Counted from the stretch's first letter, positions 40,488 through 48,685 are shown. The stretch: DNA of 64,000 nt from an uncultured Piscinibacter sp. (GCF_937952055.1 NZ_CALFYO010000019.1:434001-498000), one strand, 5' to 3'. Made by a program: numbers and translations. The notes: generated by a model from the letters alone, not told the origin.

Positions 40488-40527
40488 ATGGGGGCTTCGC
40501 AATCACCACGCGACGAAGGCCCGCGCC

Positions 40528-42099
40528 ATGAGCAACACAGCGTTCGTATCGATCGGCGATCTCAAGCGCGGCCGCCAGGTCGTCAGCCAGATCCTCGAGA
40601 CGGCAGCCTCGGGCGGATGCTCGACCAGCGGCGGTGCCGGCAAGGCGAGCTGCGGCTCGTCGGGCGGGCCGGACGACATGCCGGCGGAGATCTGGGAGAA
40701 GGTGAAGAACCATCCCTGCTACTCCGAGGAGGCGCATCACCATTACGCGCGCATGCATGTGGCGGTCGCGCCGGCGTGCAACATCCAGTGCAACTACTGC
40801 AATCGCAAGTACGACTGCAGCAACGAATCGCGCCCCGGCGTGGTCAGCCAGAAGCTCACGCCCGAGCAGGCGGTGAAGAAGGTCGTTGCGGTGGCCAGCG
40901 AGATCCCGCAGATGACGGTGCTGGGCATCGCCGGCCCCGGCGACGCGCTGGCGAATCCGAAGAAGACCTTCGACACCTTCCGCATGCTGCAGGAGCAGGC
41001 GCCCGACATCAAGCTGTGCCTGTCGACCAACGGCCTGGCGCTGCCGCAGATGGTCGACGAGATCTGCAAGTACAACATCGACCACGTCACCATCACCATC
41101 AACATGGTCGACCCGGCGGTGGGCGAGAAGATCTACCCGTGGATCTTCTGGGACCACCGGCGCGTGACCGGCCGCGAGGCTGCCGAGATCCTGCACCGCC
41201 AGCAGATGCTGGGCCTGGAGATGCTCACCGCGCGCGGCGTGCTCACCAAGATCAACTCGGTGCTGATCCCCGGACTCAACGACGAGCACCTGTACGAGGT
41301 CAACCGCGAGGTGAAGAAGCGCGGCGCCTTCCTGCACAACATCATGCCGCTGATCAGCGAGGCCGAGCACGGCACGGTGTTCGGCCTGACCGGGCAGCGC
41401 GGCCCCACGGCCCAGGAGCTGAAGGCGGTGCAGGACGCCTGCATGGGCGGCGCCAACCTGATGCGCCACTGCCGCCAGTGCCGCGCCGATGCGGTGGGCC
41501 TGCTCGGCGAGGACCGCAGCGACGAGTTCACGCTCGACAAGATCGACCAGATGGAGGTCGTCTACGACCTCGACAAGCGCCGCGCCTACCAGGAGCGCGT
41601 CGAGGCCGAGCGGCAGGCGCAGCACGACGCCAAGCAGTCCGCGCTCGAGGCCGCGGCGGTCGACGACGGCGTCGATGCCGCGATGAAGGTGCTGGTGGCC
41701 GTCGCCACCGAGGGCCACGGCAAGGTCAACCAGCACTTCGGGCACGCGACCGAGTTCCAGATCTTCGAGGTCAGCCAGGCCGAAGCCCTGTTCGTCGGTC
41801 ACCGCCGCGTCGACCTCTACTGCCAGGGCGGCTACGGCGAGGACGAGCAGCTGCCGTCCATCGTCGGCGCCATCAACGACTGCCATGCGGTGCTGGTGTC
41901 GAAGATCGGCGCCTGTCCGCGCGACGAACTGACGGCTGCCGGCATCGAGCCGGTGGACGAGTACGCGCACGAGTTCATCGAGAAGGCCGCGCTGTCCTGG
42001 TTCGCGCAGTACCGCGAGCGCATCGCGCGCGGAGAGATCACCCACCAGCCGCGCGGCGACGCGCGCATCCGCCAGGGCGCGTTCACCGCCGCGGCCTGA
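40528..42099 (+). CDS. nifB: Nitrogenase cofactor biosynthesis protein NifB
   Basis: This radical SAM enzyme makes NifB-co, the 8Fe-9S-C precursor of FeMo-co. The 523-residue product has the SAM-cluster motif CNIQCNYC (Cys84, 88, 91) after HPCYSEEAHHHYARMHVAVAPA. Further cysteines (CSNESRPG and the C-terminal CRQCRADAVG) serve the other clusters. A NifX/NafY-like C-terminal domain starts near VLVAVATEGHGKVNQHFGHA. It leads an operon that appears to run to 48,991, driven by a NifA/sigma-54 promoter. Confidence 0.98.
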   Translation: MSNTAFVSIGDLKRGRQVVSQILETAASGGCSTSGGAGKASCGSSGGPDDMPAEIWEKVKNHPCYSEEAHHHYARMHVAVAPACNIQCNYCNRKYDCSNESRPGVVSQKLTPEQAVKKVVAVASEIPQMTVLGIAGPGDALANPKKTFDTFRMLQEQAPDIKLCLSTNGLALPQMVDEICKYNIDHVTITINMVDPAVGEKIYPWIFWDHRRVTGREAAEILHRQQMLGLEMLTARGVLTKINSVLIPGLNDEHLYEVNREVKKRGAFLHNIMPLISEAEHGTVFGLTGQRGPTAQELKAVQDACMGGANLMRHCRQCRADAVGLLGEDRSDEFTLDKIDQMEVVYDLDKRRAYQERVEAERQAQHDAKQSALEAAAVDDGVDAAMKVLVAVATEGHGKVNQHFGHATEFQIFEVSQAEALFVGHRRVDLYCQGGYGEDEQLPSIVGAINDCHAVLVSKIGACPRDELTAAGIEPVDEYAHEFIEKAALSWFAQYRERIARGEITHQPRGDARIRQGAFTAAA

Positions 42100-42124
42100 G
42101 TTCCGTCAGTCAAAGGAGACCGTC

Positions 42125-42319
42125 ATGGCCTTGAAGATCATCGCCTCCATGTGCACCGGCTGCTCGGCCTGCGAGCCCGAGTGCCCCAACGTCGCCATCC
42201 GCGAGAAGGGCGGCACCTTCATCATCGACCCGGCCAAGTGCACCGAGTGCGAGGGCCATTTCGACTCGCCGCAATGCATCGCGGTGTGCCCGGTCGACGG
42301 CTGCATCAAGAAGGTATGA
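42125..42319 (+). CDS. fdxN: 4Fe-4S (2[4Fe-4S]) ferredoxin FdxN-type
   Basis: This is a 64-residue ferredoxin. The first cluster motif is C-x2-C-x2-C-x3-C (CTGCSACEPEC), and the second has an enlarged spacing (CTECEGHFDSPQCIAVC), typical of nif-linked ferredoxins next to nifB. It probably supplies electrons to NifB or nitrogenase maturation. It begins 26 bases after nifB, with AAGGAG upstream, and overlaps the next gene by four bases. Confidence 0.93.
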   Translation: MALKIIASMCTGCSACEPECPNVAIREKGGTFIIDPAKCTECEGHFDSPQCIAVCPVDGCIKKV

Positions 42320-42708
42320 GCGCCGCCATGATCCAGCCGAACCTGACCGTGACCGCCGCGGCGGAGAAGTTCATGCGCCGCATGGTGCGCTTCTCCGATC
42401 ATCCTGCCGGCGGGTTCCGCCTCAGCGTCGCACCGGGCGGCTGCTCGGGCTACACGTCCGAGTTCAGCGTCGAGTCGGCACCGCAGGGCGGCGACAGCGA
42501 ACTTGCGGTCAACGGCCTGCGCCTCTTCCTGCCCGCCGAGAGCCGACTGCTGCTCGATGGCGTGACGGTCGACTTCGCCGAGACGCCGACCAGCGCCGGG
42601 CTGACTTTCGTGAACCCGAACGCCGAGGCCTGCGGTTGCTCGACGGCCGGCGACGCCAAGCCGCCGGCACAGGCCACGGTGTCGCTGGCGTCGATCAAGC
42701 GGCTCTGA
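42316..42708 (+). CDS. A-type Fe-S carrier (IscA/HesB family), nif-linked
   Basis: The 130-residue product has the three conserved cysteines of A-type carriers: one in PGGCSGYTSEF and two in EACGCSTA. The N-terminus LTVTAAAEKFMRRMV matches the HesB/IscA fold. It probably carries Fe-S clusters for nitrogenase maturation, as nifB-linked HesB proteins are thought to do. ATG 42,316 overlaps the fdxN stop; ATG 42,328 is an alternative start. The C-terminus is longer than IscA by about 20 residues. Confidence 0.88.
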   Translation: MSAAMIQPNLTVTAAAEKFMRRMVRFSDHPAGGFRLSVAPGGCSGYTSEFSVESAPQGGDSELAVNGLRLFLPAESRLLLDGVTVDFAETPTSAGLTFVNPNAEACGCSTAGDAKPPAQATVSLASIKRL

Positions 42709-42722
42709 GGGAGACGCGCGCC

Positions 42723-43283
42723 ATGGATGCCGACTTCGACACCGCCGTGCTTGGCCTGGCCCTGCCGCCGGCGGTCGAGGCGGCGCTGGCCGAGGCCGGC
42801 GCGCTGCGCGGCGACCCGGTGGGGGCGATGGCAGCGCTGATGCGCGCGCAGTCGCTCGCCCCCGAGCATCCGGCGGTGCTGATCGCGTTCTACCGCCACC
42901 ATTTCTACGGCCACCGGCCGATGATGGCGCGCGACGTGGCGCGGCGCGCGCTGCGCGTCGGTGCGCGCGCACTGGGTCTGCCCGCCGTGTGGCGCGAGGT
43001 ACCGAGGCAGCCGCTGGCCGGCGCCCGCCACGATGCGGCGACGCGCTTCTACCTGTTCGTGCTGAAGGGCTATGCCTACCTCAGCCTGCGGCTGGACGAT
43101 CCGGTGGAGGCGCGCGACGCGCTCGGGCTGCTGCGCGCGCTCGACCCGGACGACTGCGTCGGTGCGGCGCTGCTGGAGGCCGTGCGCCAGCGATCGCTGT
43201 CCGGCCGCGACGATGACGACGAGACCGTCTACGTGCAGGCCACCGGCGCCGCTGCCTGGGCGCGCCTGCCGGAAGCCGCCTGA
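42723..43283 (+). CDS. TPR-like helical protein of the nifB operon
   Basis: I do not recognise a named gene. The 186-residue product is Ala/Arg-rich and helical, with TPR-like patterns: LRGDPVGAMAALMRAQSLAPEHPAVLIAFYRHHFY and YAYLSLRLDDPVEARDALGLLRALDPDDCVGAALL. It has no signal peptide and only one cysteine. It is 14 bases after the A-type carrier gene. A similar small TPR-like gene accompanies nifB and the LRV gene in several diazotrophs (from memory), which suggests an assembly-factor role (inference). Confidence 0.85.
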   Translation: MDADFDTAVLGLALPPAVEAALAEAGALRGDPVGAMAALMRAQSLAPEHPAVLIAFYRHHFYGHRPMMARDVARRALRVGARALGLPAVWREVPRQPLAGARHDAATRFYLFVLKGYAYLSLRLDDPVEARDALGLLRALDPDDCVGAALLEAVRQRSLSGRDDDDETVYVQATGAAAWARLPEAA

Positions 43284-43294
43284 AGGTGCCGGCG

Positions 43295-44068
43295 ATGCAG
43301 CCCAGCGACGCCAACGACATCCCGGCGATGGACTGGCGCGGCGCGCCGATCGACGACGCCAGCTGCGCGCGCTGCGAGCATGCCGCGCTGCGCACCGACG
43401 GCCGGTGCGAGCCCGGGCGCTGCTGCATGCACGACGTCTACGCGCGCCGCATCGACCGCTTCTTCCGCACCCATCCGCAACTCGCCAACGACTACCTCGG
43501 GCACGACTATTTCGAGGTGCGCGCGATCGCCGCACGCCACGCCGATGTGTTCCGCCTCGGCGCGATGCTGGGAGACCCCGACGAGACCGTGCGTCTGCAG
43601 GCGGCGCTGCGCGTGCCGCAGCGCCTGCTGATGAAGCTGCGCGACGACCCGCACCGCGAGGTGCGCATCCGCGTCGCGCTGCGCATCGAGATGGCGCAAC
43701 TGGCGACGCTGGTGCACGACCCCGACTACCAGGTGCGCTGCATCGTCGCCCGCCGCGCGCCGCAGGGGCTGCTGCCGCTGCTGATGCACGACAGCGACCT
43801 GCAGGTGCGGCAGGAGGTGGCGCGCCGTCTGAGCATGCCGGCGCTGTGGCGCCTGGCCGCCGACGCCGCGCCCGAAGTGCGGCGCATCGTCGCCGGGCGG
43901 CTGCCGGTGTCGCTGCTCGACGGGCTGGCGACGGACGCCGACTGGACGGTGCGGTGGGAGGCCGCCGGCCGCGCCGTCGGCGCCACGCTCGATCGACTGC
44001 GCGAGGACGACGAACCCGAGGTGCGCGAGCGGGCGCGAGAGCGGGCCCTGGAGGCTGTGAATGGCTGA
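43295..44068 (+). CDS. Leucine-rich-repeat-variant (LRV) Fe-S protein
   Basis: The 257-residue product has an N-terminal cysteine cluster C24-x2-C27-x10-C38-x4-C43-C44 that should bind a 4Fe-4S cluster. About eight LRV repeats follow, of the form VRxxVAxRxxxxxLxxLxxDPDxxVR (for example DPDYQVRCIVARRAPQ). This matches the Azotobacter vinelandii LRV protein, whose gene lies near nifB; its function is unknown. ATG 43,295 has GAAGG eight bases upstream; GTG 43,286 is an alternative start. It overlaps nifZ by eight bases. Confidence 0.9.
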   Translation: MQPSDANDIPAMDWRGAPIDDASCARCEHAALRTDGRCEPGRCCMHDVYARRIDRFFRTHPQLANDYLGHDYFEVRAIAARHADVFRLGAMLGDPDETVRLQAALRVPQRLLMKLRDDPHREVRIRVALRIEMAQLATLVHDPDYQVRCIVARRAPQGLLPLLMHDSDLQVRQEVARRLSMPALWRLAADAAPEVRRIVAGRLPVSLLDGLATDADWTVRWEAAGRAVGATLDRLREDDEPEVRERARERALEAVNG

Positions 44069-44396
44069 CATCGCCCGCGACGACGACGTCATCGAGATCG
44101 CCCACCCGCCGCGCTTCGAGATGGGCGAGCGCGTCATCAGCCGCAGCGTCGTGCGCAACGACGGCACCTACAACGGCAAGGACATCGGCGAGGTGCTGGT
44201 GCGCAAGGGCGAGGTCGGCTTCGTGCGCTCGATCGGCACCTTCCTGCAGCAGTTCTACATCTACGCCGTCGAGTTCACCGAGAGCGGCCACCGCGTCGGC
44301 ATGCGCGCCAAGGAGCTGTGCACGCTGGACCACCTGCCCGAGGAGGTGCTCGCCCAGCTCGGTGAGCGCGCGGCGCAGCTCGATGCCATCCGCTGA
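44061..44396 (+). CDS. nifZ: NifZ
   Basis: This is a 111-residue NifZ family protein, recognisable by PPRFEMGERVISRSVVRNDGTY, GEVLVRKGEVGFVRSIGTFLQQFYIYAVEF and GMRAKELCTLD. NifZ helps form the second P-cluster in the MoFe protein by acting on paired 4Fe-4S clusters. Its start overlaps the LRV gene, and a second NifZ-type gene follows after 12 bases. Confidence 0.93.
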   Translation: MADIARDDDVIEIAHPPRFEMGERVISRSVVRNDGTYNGKDIGEVLVRKGEVGFVRSIGTFLQQFYIYAVEFTESGHRVGMRAKELCTLDHLPEEVLAQLGERAAQLDAIR

Positions 44397-44408
44397 AGGA
44401 GACCCGCC

Positions 44409-44663
44409 ATGATCGAACCGCGCGAACCGAAGTACAAGTGGGGCCAGCCGGTGGTGGCCGCCGTCGACCTCTACAACGACGGCAGCCTGCCCGACGCGCC
44501 GGCGGAAGACATCCTGCTCGTCGTCGCCGGCGGCCCCGGCGAGATCGTGCAGATCGGCCACCAAGGCGAGGCCAACGTGCCGGTCTACCTGGTCGACTTC
44601 GGCGTGGCCGTGCTCGGCTGCCTGGAGGAAGAGATCGCGCCGATGGTGGAGGTGCTGGCGTGA
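44409..44663 (+). CDS. Second, short NifZ-family protein
   Basis: The 84-residue product has the NifZ-type beta fold, as shown by KYKWGQPVVAAVDLYNDGSLPD, GGPGEIVQIGHQGEANVPVYLVDF and LGCLEEEIAP. It lacks the C-terminal extension of the upstream NifZ. GGAG precedes ATG 44,409, and the stop overlaps the GTG start of the next gene. Tandem nifZ genes suggest division of labour or a heteromer (inference). Confidence 0.85.
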   Translation: MIEPREPKYKWGQPVVAAVDLYNDGSLPDAPAEDILLVVAGGPGEIVQIGHQGEANVPVYLVDFGVAVLGCLEEEIAPMVEVLA

Positions 44664-44998
44664 ACGCCGTGCTGCAGAGCGCTCCGCAGGTGCTCGCGCT
44701 GGACCGCGCCCGCATCGCGCGGGCGCTCGGCCGGCGCGAACGCTACAAGTACGTGCGCCCGCGCGTGGAGCGCGAAGGCCTGGGCTGGAAGGTGATCAGC
44801 CCGAACTGCTCGCGCAGCGTCGATCCCGCCGGCGGCGAGATCGAGATCGCCTGGCTGGTGCCGGCCAGCAATGGGCAGTGGCTGCTGCACGCACGCGACC
44901 ACGGCGCCGGCTGTTGGGTGCTGAAGGCGGCCGGACTGCGCATGGACGAGGCGCTGCAGCGCCTGTGCAGCGACCCGCAGCGGGAGTTCTGGCGATGA
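44660..44998 (+). CDS. Small conserved nif-operon protein, function unknown
   Basis: This is not assigned to a function. The 112-residue product has a distinctive central block, RERYKYVRPRVEREGLGW, then SPNCSRSVDPAGGEIEIAWL and WLLHARDHGAGCWVL. It looks like a soluble alpha/beta protein with three cysteines. I associate the block with the DUF3024 family from memory. A GTG start overlaps the upstream stop, and its own stop overlaps the nifS-like ATG, so it is coupled on both sides. Confidence 0.82.
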   Translation: MNAVLQSAPQVLALDRARIARALGRRERYKYVRPRVEREGLGWKVISPNCSRSVDPAGGEIEIAWLVPASNGQWLLHARDHGAGCWVLKAAGLRMDEALQRLCSDPQREFWR

Positions 44999-46161
44999 CT
45001 CCGGCCATCTACCTGGATCACAACGCGACGACGCAACCTGCACCGCAGGTGGTGGCCGAGATGCTCGATGCCTTGCAGCTTGCCTGGGCCAACCCGTCGT
45101 CGACGCACGCACCGGGACAGGCGGCGCGCCGCCTGCTCGCCGATGCGCGGGCGCGGGTCGCCGCCTTCCTCGGCTGCCAGGGCGCCGAGCTGGTCTTCAC
45201 CAGCGGCGCGACCGAGGCCAACCACATGGCGGTGCTCGGCGCGCTGGCCGCGGCGCGCGCGGGCGGAGCGCAGGGCCGGCGGCGCTGGGTGCTGTCGGCG
45301 GTGGAACACCCCGGCCTGCTCGCGCTCGCACAGCGCCTGACCGACGAGGGCGTGCCGGTGGACCGCATCGGCGTGGACGCTCAGGGCCGGCTCGATCTGG
45401 CGCAGGCGCGCGCGCTGATCGGCGGCGACGTGGCACTGGTCAGCCTGATGGGCGCGAACAACGAGACCGGCGTGCTGATGCCGCTGGGCGAGATTGCCGC
45501 GCTCGCGCAGGCACGCGGCGCGCTGCTGCACGTCGATGCGACGCAGCTCGCCGGCAAGACGCCGCTGTGCTTCGCCACCAGCGGGGCCGACCTGATGTCG
45601 GTCTCGGCGCACAAGCTCGCCGGCCCCAAGGGCACGGGTGCGCTGCTTGTCCGCAAGGGCCTGGCGCTGCCGCCCTTGTTGTCCGGCCGCCAGGAGCGGC
45701 ACCGTCGCGGCGGCACCGAGAACCTGCCCGGCATCGCCGGTTTCGGCGCTGCCTGCGATCTCGCCGCCGCGACGCTCGGCGACGACCTGTCCCGCGTGCA
45801 GGCGCTGCATGAACGGCTCGAAGACGGACTGACGGCCATCGACGGCGTGCACCTCTATGGCCGCCACGCCGCTCGCCTGCCCAACACCAGTTGCCTGCGC
45901 TTCGGCGAGCTCGACGCCGAGCAGGTGCTGTCGCGGCTCGAACGTGCCGGCATCGTCGCCAGTTCGGGCGCGGCCTGCAGTGCCGGCGGCACGCAGCCCT
46001 CGCACGTGCTGCTGGCAATGGGCGCGAGCGCGGCGCAGGCCAAGGCCGGCGTCCGCTTCTCGCTCGGCCGCAGCACCACGGCCGCCGACATCGACGCCGC
46101 GCTCGCCACCGTGCAGCGCGTCATCGTCCCCCTGCTCGAACCCCAGCCCCTGGCCGCCTGA
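44995..46161 (+). CDS. nifS: Cysteine desulfurase, NifS-type paralogue
   Basis: This PLP enzyme of 388 residues takes sulfur from cysteine for Fe-S assembly. It has YLDHNATTQPAPQV at the N-terminus, TSGATEANHMAVLG, the PLP lysine in SVSAHKLAGPKG (about residue 207), RHRRGGTENLPGI and the active-site cysteine loop SSGAACSAGGTQPSHVL. Group I layout, with a loop longer than in group II. It sits in the nifB operon rather than beside nifU, so it may be a second desulfurase dedicated to late nif steps; whether a nifUS pair exists elsewhere is not visible. Confidence 0.9.
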   Translation: MTPAIYLDHNATTQPAPQVVAEMLDALQLAWANPSSTHAPGQAARRLLADARARVAAFLGCQGAELVFTSGATEANHMAVLGALAAARAGGAQGRRRWVLSAVEHPGLLALAQRLTDEGVPVDRIGVDAQGRLDLAQARALIGGDVALVSLMGANNETGVLMPLGEIAALAQARGALLHVDATQLAGKTPLCFATSGADLMSVSAHKLAGPKGTGALLVRKGLALPPLLSGRQERHRRGGTENLPGIAGFGAACDLAAATLGDDLSRVQALHERLEDGLTAIDGVHLYGRHAARLPNTSCLRFGELDAEQVLSRLERAGIVASSGAACSAGGTQPSHVLLAMGASAAQAKAGVRFSLGRSTTAADIDAALATVQRVIVPLLEPQPLAA

Positions 46162-46176
46162 CCGCAAGGAAGACCC

Positions 46177-46389
46177 ATGAAGGTGATGATCCGCAAGACC
46201 TCGACCGGCGCGCTGTCGGCCTACGTGCCGAAGAAGGACCTGGAGGAACCCATCGTCGCGCAGGAGCGCGCCGACCTGTGGGGCGGCACGGTCACGCTGG
46301 CCAACGGCTGGACTCTGGCCTTGCCCGAGATGGCGCCGGGCACGGCGCTGCCGATCACCGTCGAGGCGCGTCGCCTGTCGGGCGACTGA
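46177..46389 (+). CDS. nifT: NifT/FixU family protein
   Basis: This is a 70-residue protein that matches NifT along its length: MKVMIRKTSTGALSAYVPKKDLEEP, LWGGTVTLANGWTLALPE and LPITVEARRLSGD. NifT is small and often found next to nifHDK or nifB; its loss usually has little effect and its role is unknown. GGAAG is placed upstream of the ATG, 15 bases after the nifS paralogue. Confidence 0.92.
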   Translation: MKVMIRKTSTGALSAYVPKKDLEEPIVAQERADLWGGTVTLANGWTLALPEMAPGTALPITVEARRLSGD

Positions 46390-46390
46390 G

Positions 46391-46648
46391 ATGGAAGCGA
46401 CCACGCTTTCCGAAGCGATGGCGATCGCGGATGCCGCCAGCGGCGTGCGCGAAGCCGCCGCGGCGTTGCGCGAGCGGTTCGCCGGCCTGCGTGTGGTGGT
46501 CGTCGATGCCTTCGACATGCGCGAGGAGACGCCCGCCGCCGTCGGCGCGAAGCGCCAGCTCTACCTCGGCGCCAGCGACGGCCACTGCTGGTCGGTGACC
46601 CGCGACGCGGGCGAGGCGGCCGGCTTCTTCATCGCCGAGCGGTCCTGA
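46391..46648 (+). CDS. Small unknown protein of the nifB operon
   Basis: I do not recognise the 85-residue product. An N-terminal helix (LSEAMAIADAASGVREAAAALRERF) is followed by a short alpha/beta core (LRVVVVDAFDMREETPAAVG, RQLYLGASDGHCWSVTRDAGEAAGFFIA). It has one cysteine, no signal peptide and acidic pI. It lies one base after nifT and three bases before the DegT-like gene, so it is almost certainly translated with them. Confidence 0.8.
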   Translation: MEATTLSEAMAIADAASGVREAAAALRERFAGLRVVVVDAFDMREETPAAVGAKRQLYLGASDGHCWSVTRDAGEAAGFFIAERS

Positions 46649-46651
46649 GCC

Positions 46652-47809
46652 ATGTCCGAACTGCCCGACGACTGGCTGCTGCTCGCCGAGCCCGACACCA
46701 GCGAGCTCGAAAGCCAGCTGGTGCAGGCTGCGCTGGCCTCGCCGCGCTGGTCGGCCGGGCGCATGGTCGAGCGCTTCGAGGCCGGCTTCGCGCGCGAACT
46801 GGGCCGCGCACAGGCGGTGGCGGTGGCCAGCGGCACCATCGGCACCTGGCTGGCGCTGCGCGCGCTGGGCATCGGGCCGGGCGACGAGGTGATCGCCTCG
46901 CCCTACGGCTGGCACCAGGTGGCGCATGCGGTCACGCTGACCGGCGCACGGCTGGTCTTCGCCGACATCGACTACTGGTCGGGTTGCCTCGACGTGACGC
47001 GCACCGCGGCGCAGCTCACGCCGGCCACGCGCGCCATCCTCGCCGGCAACGTCAACGGGCATCCGGCCGCCTGGACGGGCTTTCGCGAACTGGCCGACGC
47101 CCACGGCATCGCGCTGATCGAGGACTCGACCGAGGCCATCGGCTCGGTCTATCGCGGCCGCCCGGTGGGCAGCTTCGGCGACCTCGCGGTTTTCGACTTC
47201 TCGCAGCCCTGCGCGCTGTGCTGCGGCGAAGGCGGCATGGTGGTGACCGACGACGAGCGCCTCGCCTCCGAACTGCGCTACCTGCGCTCGCGCTCGCTGG
47301 CCGACCGGCGTTCGGTGTCGGTCGGTTCGCGGGTGCCGCTGCAGGCCGCGATGAGCGAGTTCAGCGCGGCGCTCGGCGTCGCGCAGCTCGCGCGCCTGGA
47401 TGAGATCCTCGAGCGGCGCAAGGCGGTCGAGGCGAACTACCTGGCACAGATGCTCAGCTTCGAGGGCATCAAGCCGCCGTACGTGGCCCCGGGCGTCGAC
47501 GCGGTGCACTGGATGCTCTACATCGTCCACCTCGGCAAGCGCTTCACCGCGAGTGCCTGCGCCGAGGTCGTCGAGGACCTGGCCACCGAGTGCATCGAGT
47601 CGGTCATGTACTGCCAGCCGATGCACCAGCAGCACCACTACATGCAGCAGGGCTGGAAGCGCGGCGCGCTGCCGCTGACCGAGCGCATCGCCGACCGCGC
47701 GCTGGCATTGCCGCTGCACGGGGCGCTGACGGCCGAGCACGTCGAGTTCATCGTCAAGACGCTGAAGGACTCGTCGGTCAACGTCGGCGCCGGCGCGGCG
47801 ATCTACTGA
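46652..47809 (+). CDS. DegT/DnrJ/EryC1-fold protein lacking the PLP lysine, nif-linked
   Basis: The 385-residue product has the fold-I sugar aminotransferase layout: RMVERFEAGFARELG, phosphate-binding VASGTIGTWLALRALG, VIASPYGWHQVAHAV, NVNGHP and the cofactor aspartate in LIEDSTEAIGS. Where the family has a catalytic lysine (ATK before the TGEGG strand), this protein reads FSQPCALCCGEGG: Cys187 stands in the lysine position and Cys190 and Cys191 follow. It therefore cannot form the usual internal aldimine; it could bind PMP, a metal or an Fe-S cluster through the cysteine group (inference). It lies between two other unknown nif accessory genes. Confidence 0.88.
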   Translation: MSELPDDWLLLAEPDTSELESQLVQAALASPRWSAGRMVERFEAGFARELGRAQAVAVASGTIGTWLALRALGIGPGDEVIASPYGWHQVAHAVTLTGARLVFADIDYWSGCLDVTRTAAQLTPATRAILAGNVNGHPAAWTGFRELADAHGIALIEDSTEAIGSVYRGRPVGSFGDLAVFDFSQPCALCCGEGGMVVTDDERLASELRYLRSRSLADRRSVSVGSRVPLQAAMSEFSAALGVAQLARLDEILERRKAVEANYLAQMLSFEGIKPPYVAPGVDAVHWMLYIVHLGKRFTASACAEVVEDLATECIESVMYCQPMHQQHHYMQQGWKRGALPLTERIADRALALPLHGALTAEHVEFIVKTLKDSSVNVGAGAAIY

Positions 47810-47838
47810 CGACCCTCCAGACTCCACCGGGACTCCCC

Positions 47839-48663
47839 ATGAACCTCACCGACATCGCCACCGGCCTCGAGCGCGGCACGCTCGCCCCCTACCTCGGCCC
47901 CGGCATGCTGTCGCTGTGCAGCGGCGTCGTGCCGCCGGCTGACCCGCTGGCGCTGGCCGCCGTGCTGACCGCCAGGGTCTCGGTGCCGGGCAAGATCAAG
48001 AACCGCCTGACCGCGGCGGCGCAATTCATCGAGAACTTCAAGCACCGCCAGACGCTGGTCAAGGCGATGAACGAGGCCTGCGCGAAGCAGGCCGTGCCTT
48101 CGGCGCTGCATTACTGGCTGGCCGCGCTGAATGCGCCGCTGATCGTCGACGCCTGGTACGACGACACGATGCGCGGTGCGCTCGCCGCGCACAGCGGCAC
48201 CGCCTGGGCCGAGGTGCAGGGCCTGAGCCAGAGCGAGCACTTCGGCACCTGGACCGGCTGGTACGACGCCGCCGGCGGCACGCTGCCGGACGCGGCCGAT
48301 GCCCCGACCGTGCTCTACAAGCCCTGGGGCGGCCATGCGCCGGTCGGCAACTACCTGGTCTCGGACAGCGACTTCGTCGAGGTGCTCACCGAGATCGATA
48401 TCCAGACGCCGATTCCTGCGCTCGTGCAGCAGCGCCGCACCGGCCTCGGCTTCGTCTTCCTCGGCTGCCGCTTCAACGACCAGCTGCCGCGTGCCTTCGC
48501 GCGCCAGGTGATGAAGCGCTCGGCCGGCCCGCACTTCGCGGTGCTGCCCGACGAGCCGACGCGCATGGAAGCGCGCTTCCTCGCCGAGCAGGGCATCGCG
48601 CGCATCGATCTTCCGCTGGCCGAGGTGGCCGCCGCGCTGTGCGGCGCCGCCGTGGCGGCCTGA
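47839..48663 (+). CDS. SIR2-like protein, nif-linked, with altered active site
   Basis: The 274-residue product resembles the SIR2-like (SIR2_2) domain: GTLAPYLGPGML for the NAD loop (usually GAGxS), a helical middle, APLIVDAWYDDTM where TTNYD is expected (residues 99-111), LYKPWGGHAP where the catalytic KLHG histidine is expected (Trp163), and GLGFVFLGCRFND. The general Rossmann fold seems intact but key catalytic residues differ; His166 is nearby. The role could be NAD sensing rather than deacylation (inference). It is 29 bases after the DegT-like gene and 22 before the ferredoxin. Confidence 0.78.
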   Translation: MNLTDIATGLERGTLAPYLGPGMLSLCSGVVPPADPLALAAVLTARVSVPGKIKNRLTAAAQFIENFKHRQTLVKAMNEACAKQAVPSALHYWLAALNAPLIVDAWYDDTMRGALAAHSGTAWAEVQGLSQSEHFGTWTGWYDAAGGTLPDAADAPTVLYKPWGGHAPVGNYLVSDSDFVEVLTEIDIQTPIPALVQQRRTGLGFVFLGCRFNDQLPRAFARQVMKRSAGPHFAVLPDEPTRMEARFLAEQGIARIDLPLAEVAAALCGAAVAA

Positions 48664-48685
48664 CTTCGCCTAGGAGAGAAACCCC

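Larger units (their letters stand above)
40048..40527. other. Intergenic region between the tRNA and nifB
   Basis: No credible gene was found in 480 bases. Its right half carries the NifA site and sigma-54 promoter of nifB. The left ~350 bases hold no feature I can name. A minus-strand frame that ends in GRVGLEPTTKGL is simply antisense to the tRNA. Confidence 0.7.

Noticed and set aside
42450..44564. Minus-strand frame of 704 codons across the nif accessory genes
   Set aside because: Antisense shadow; the plus strand holds overlapping genes with recognisable nif families.
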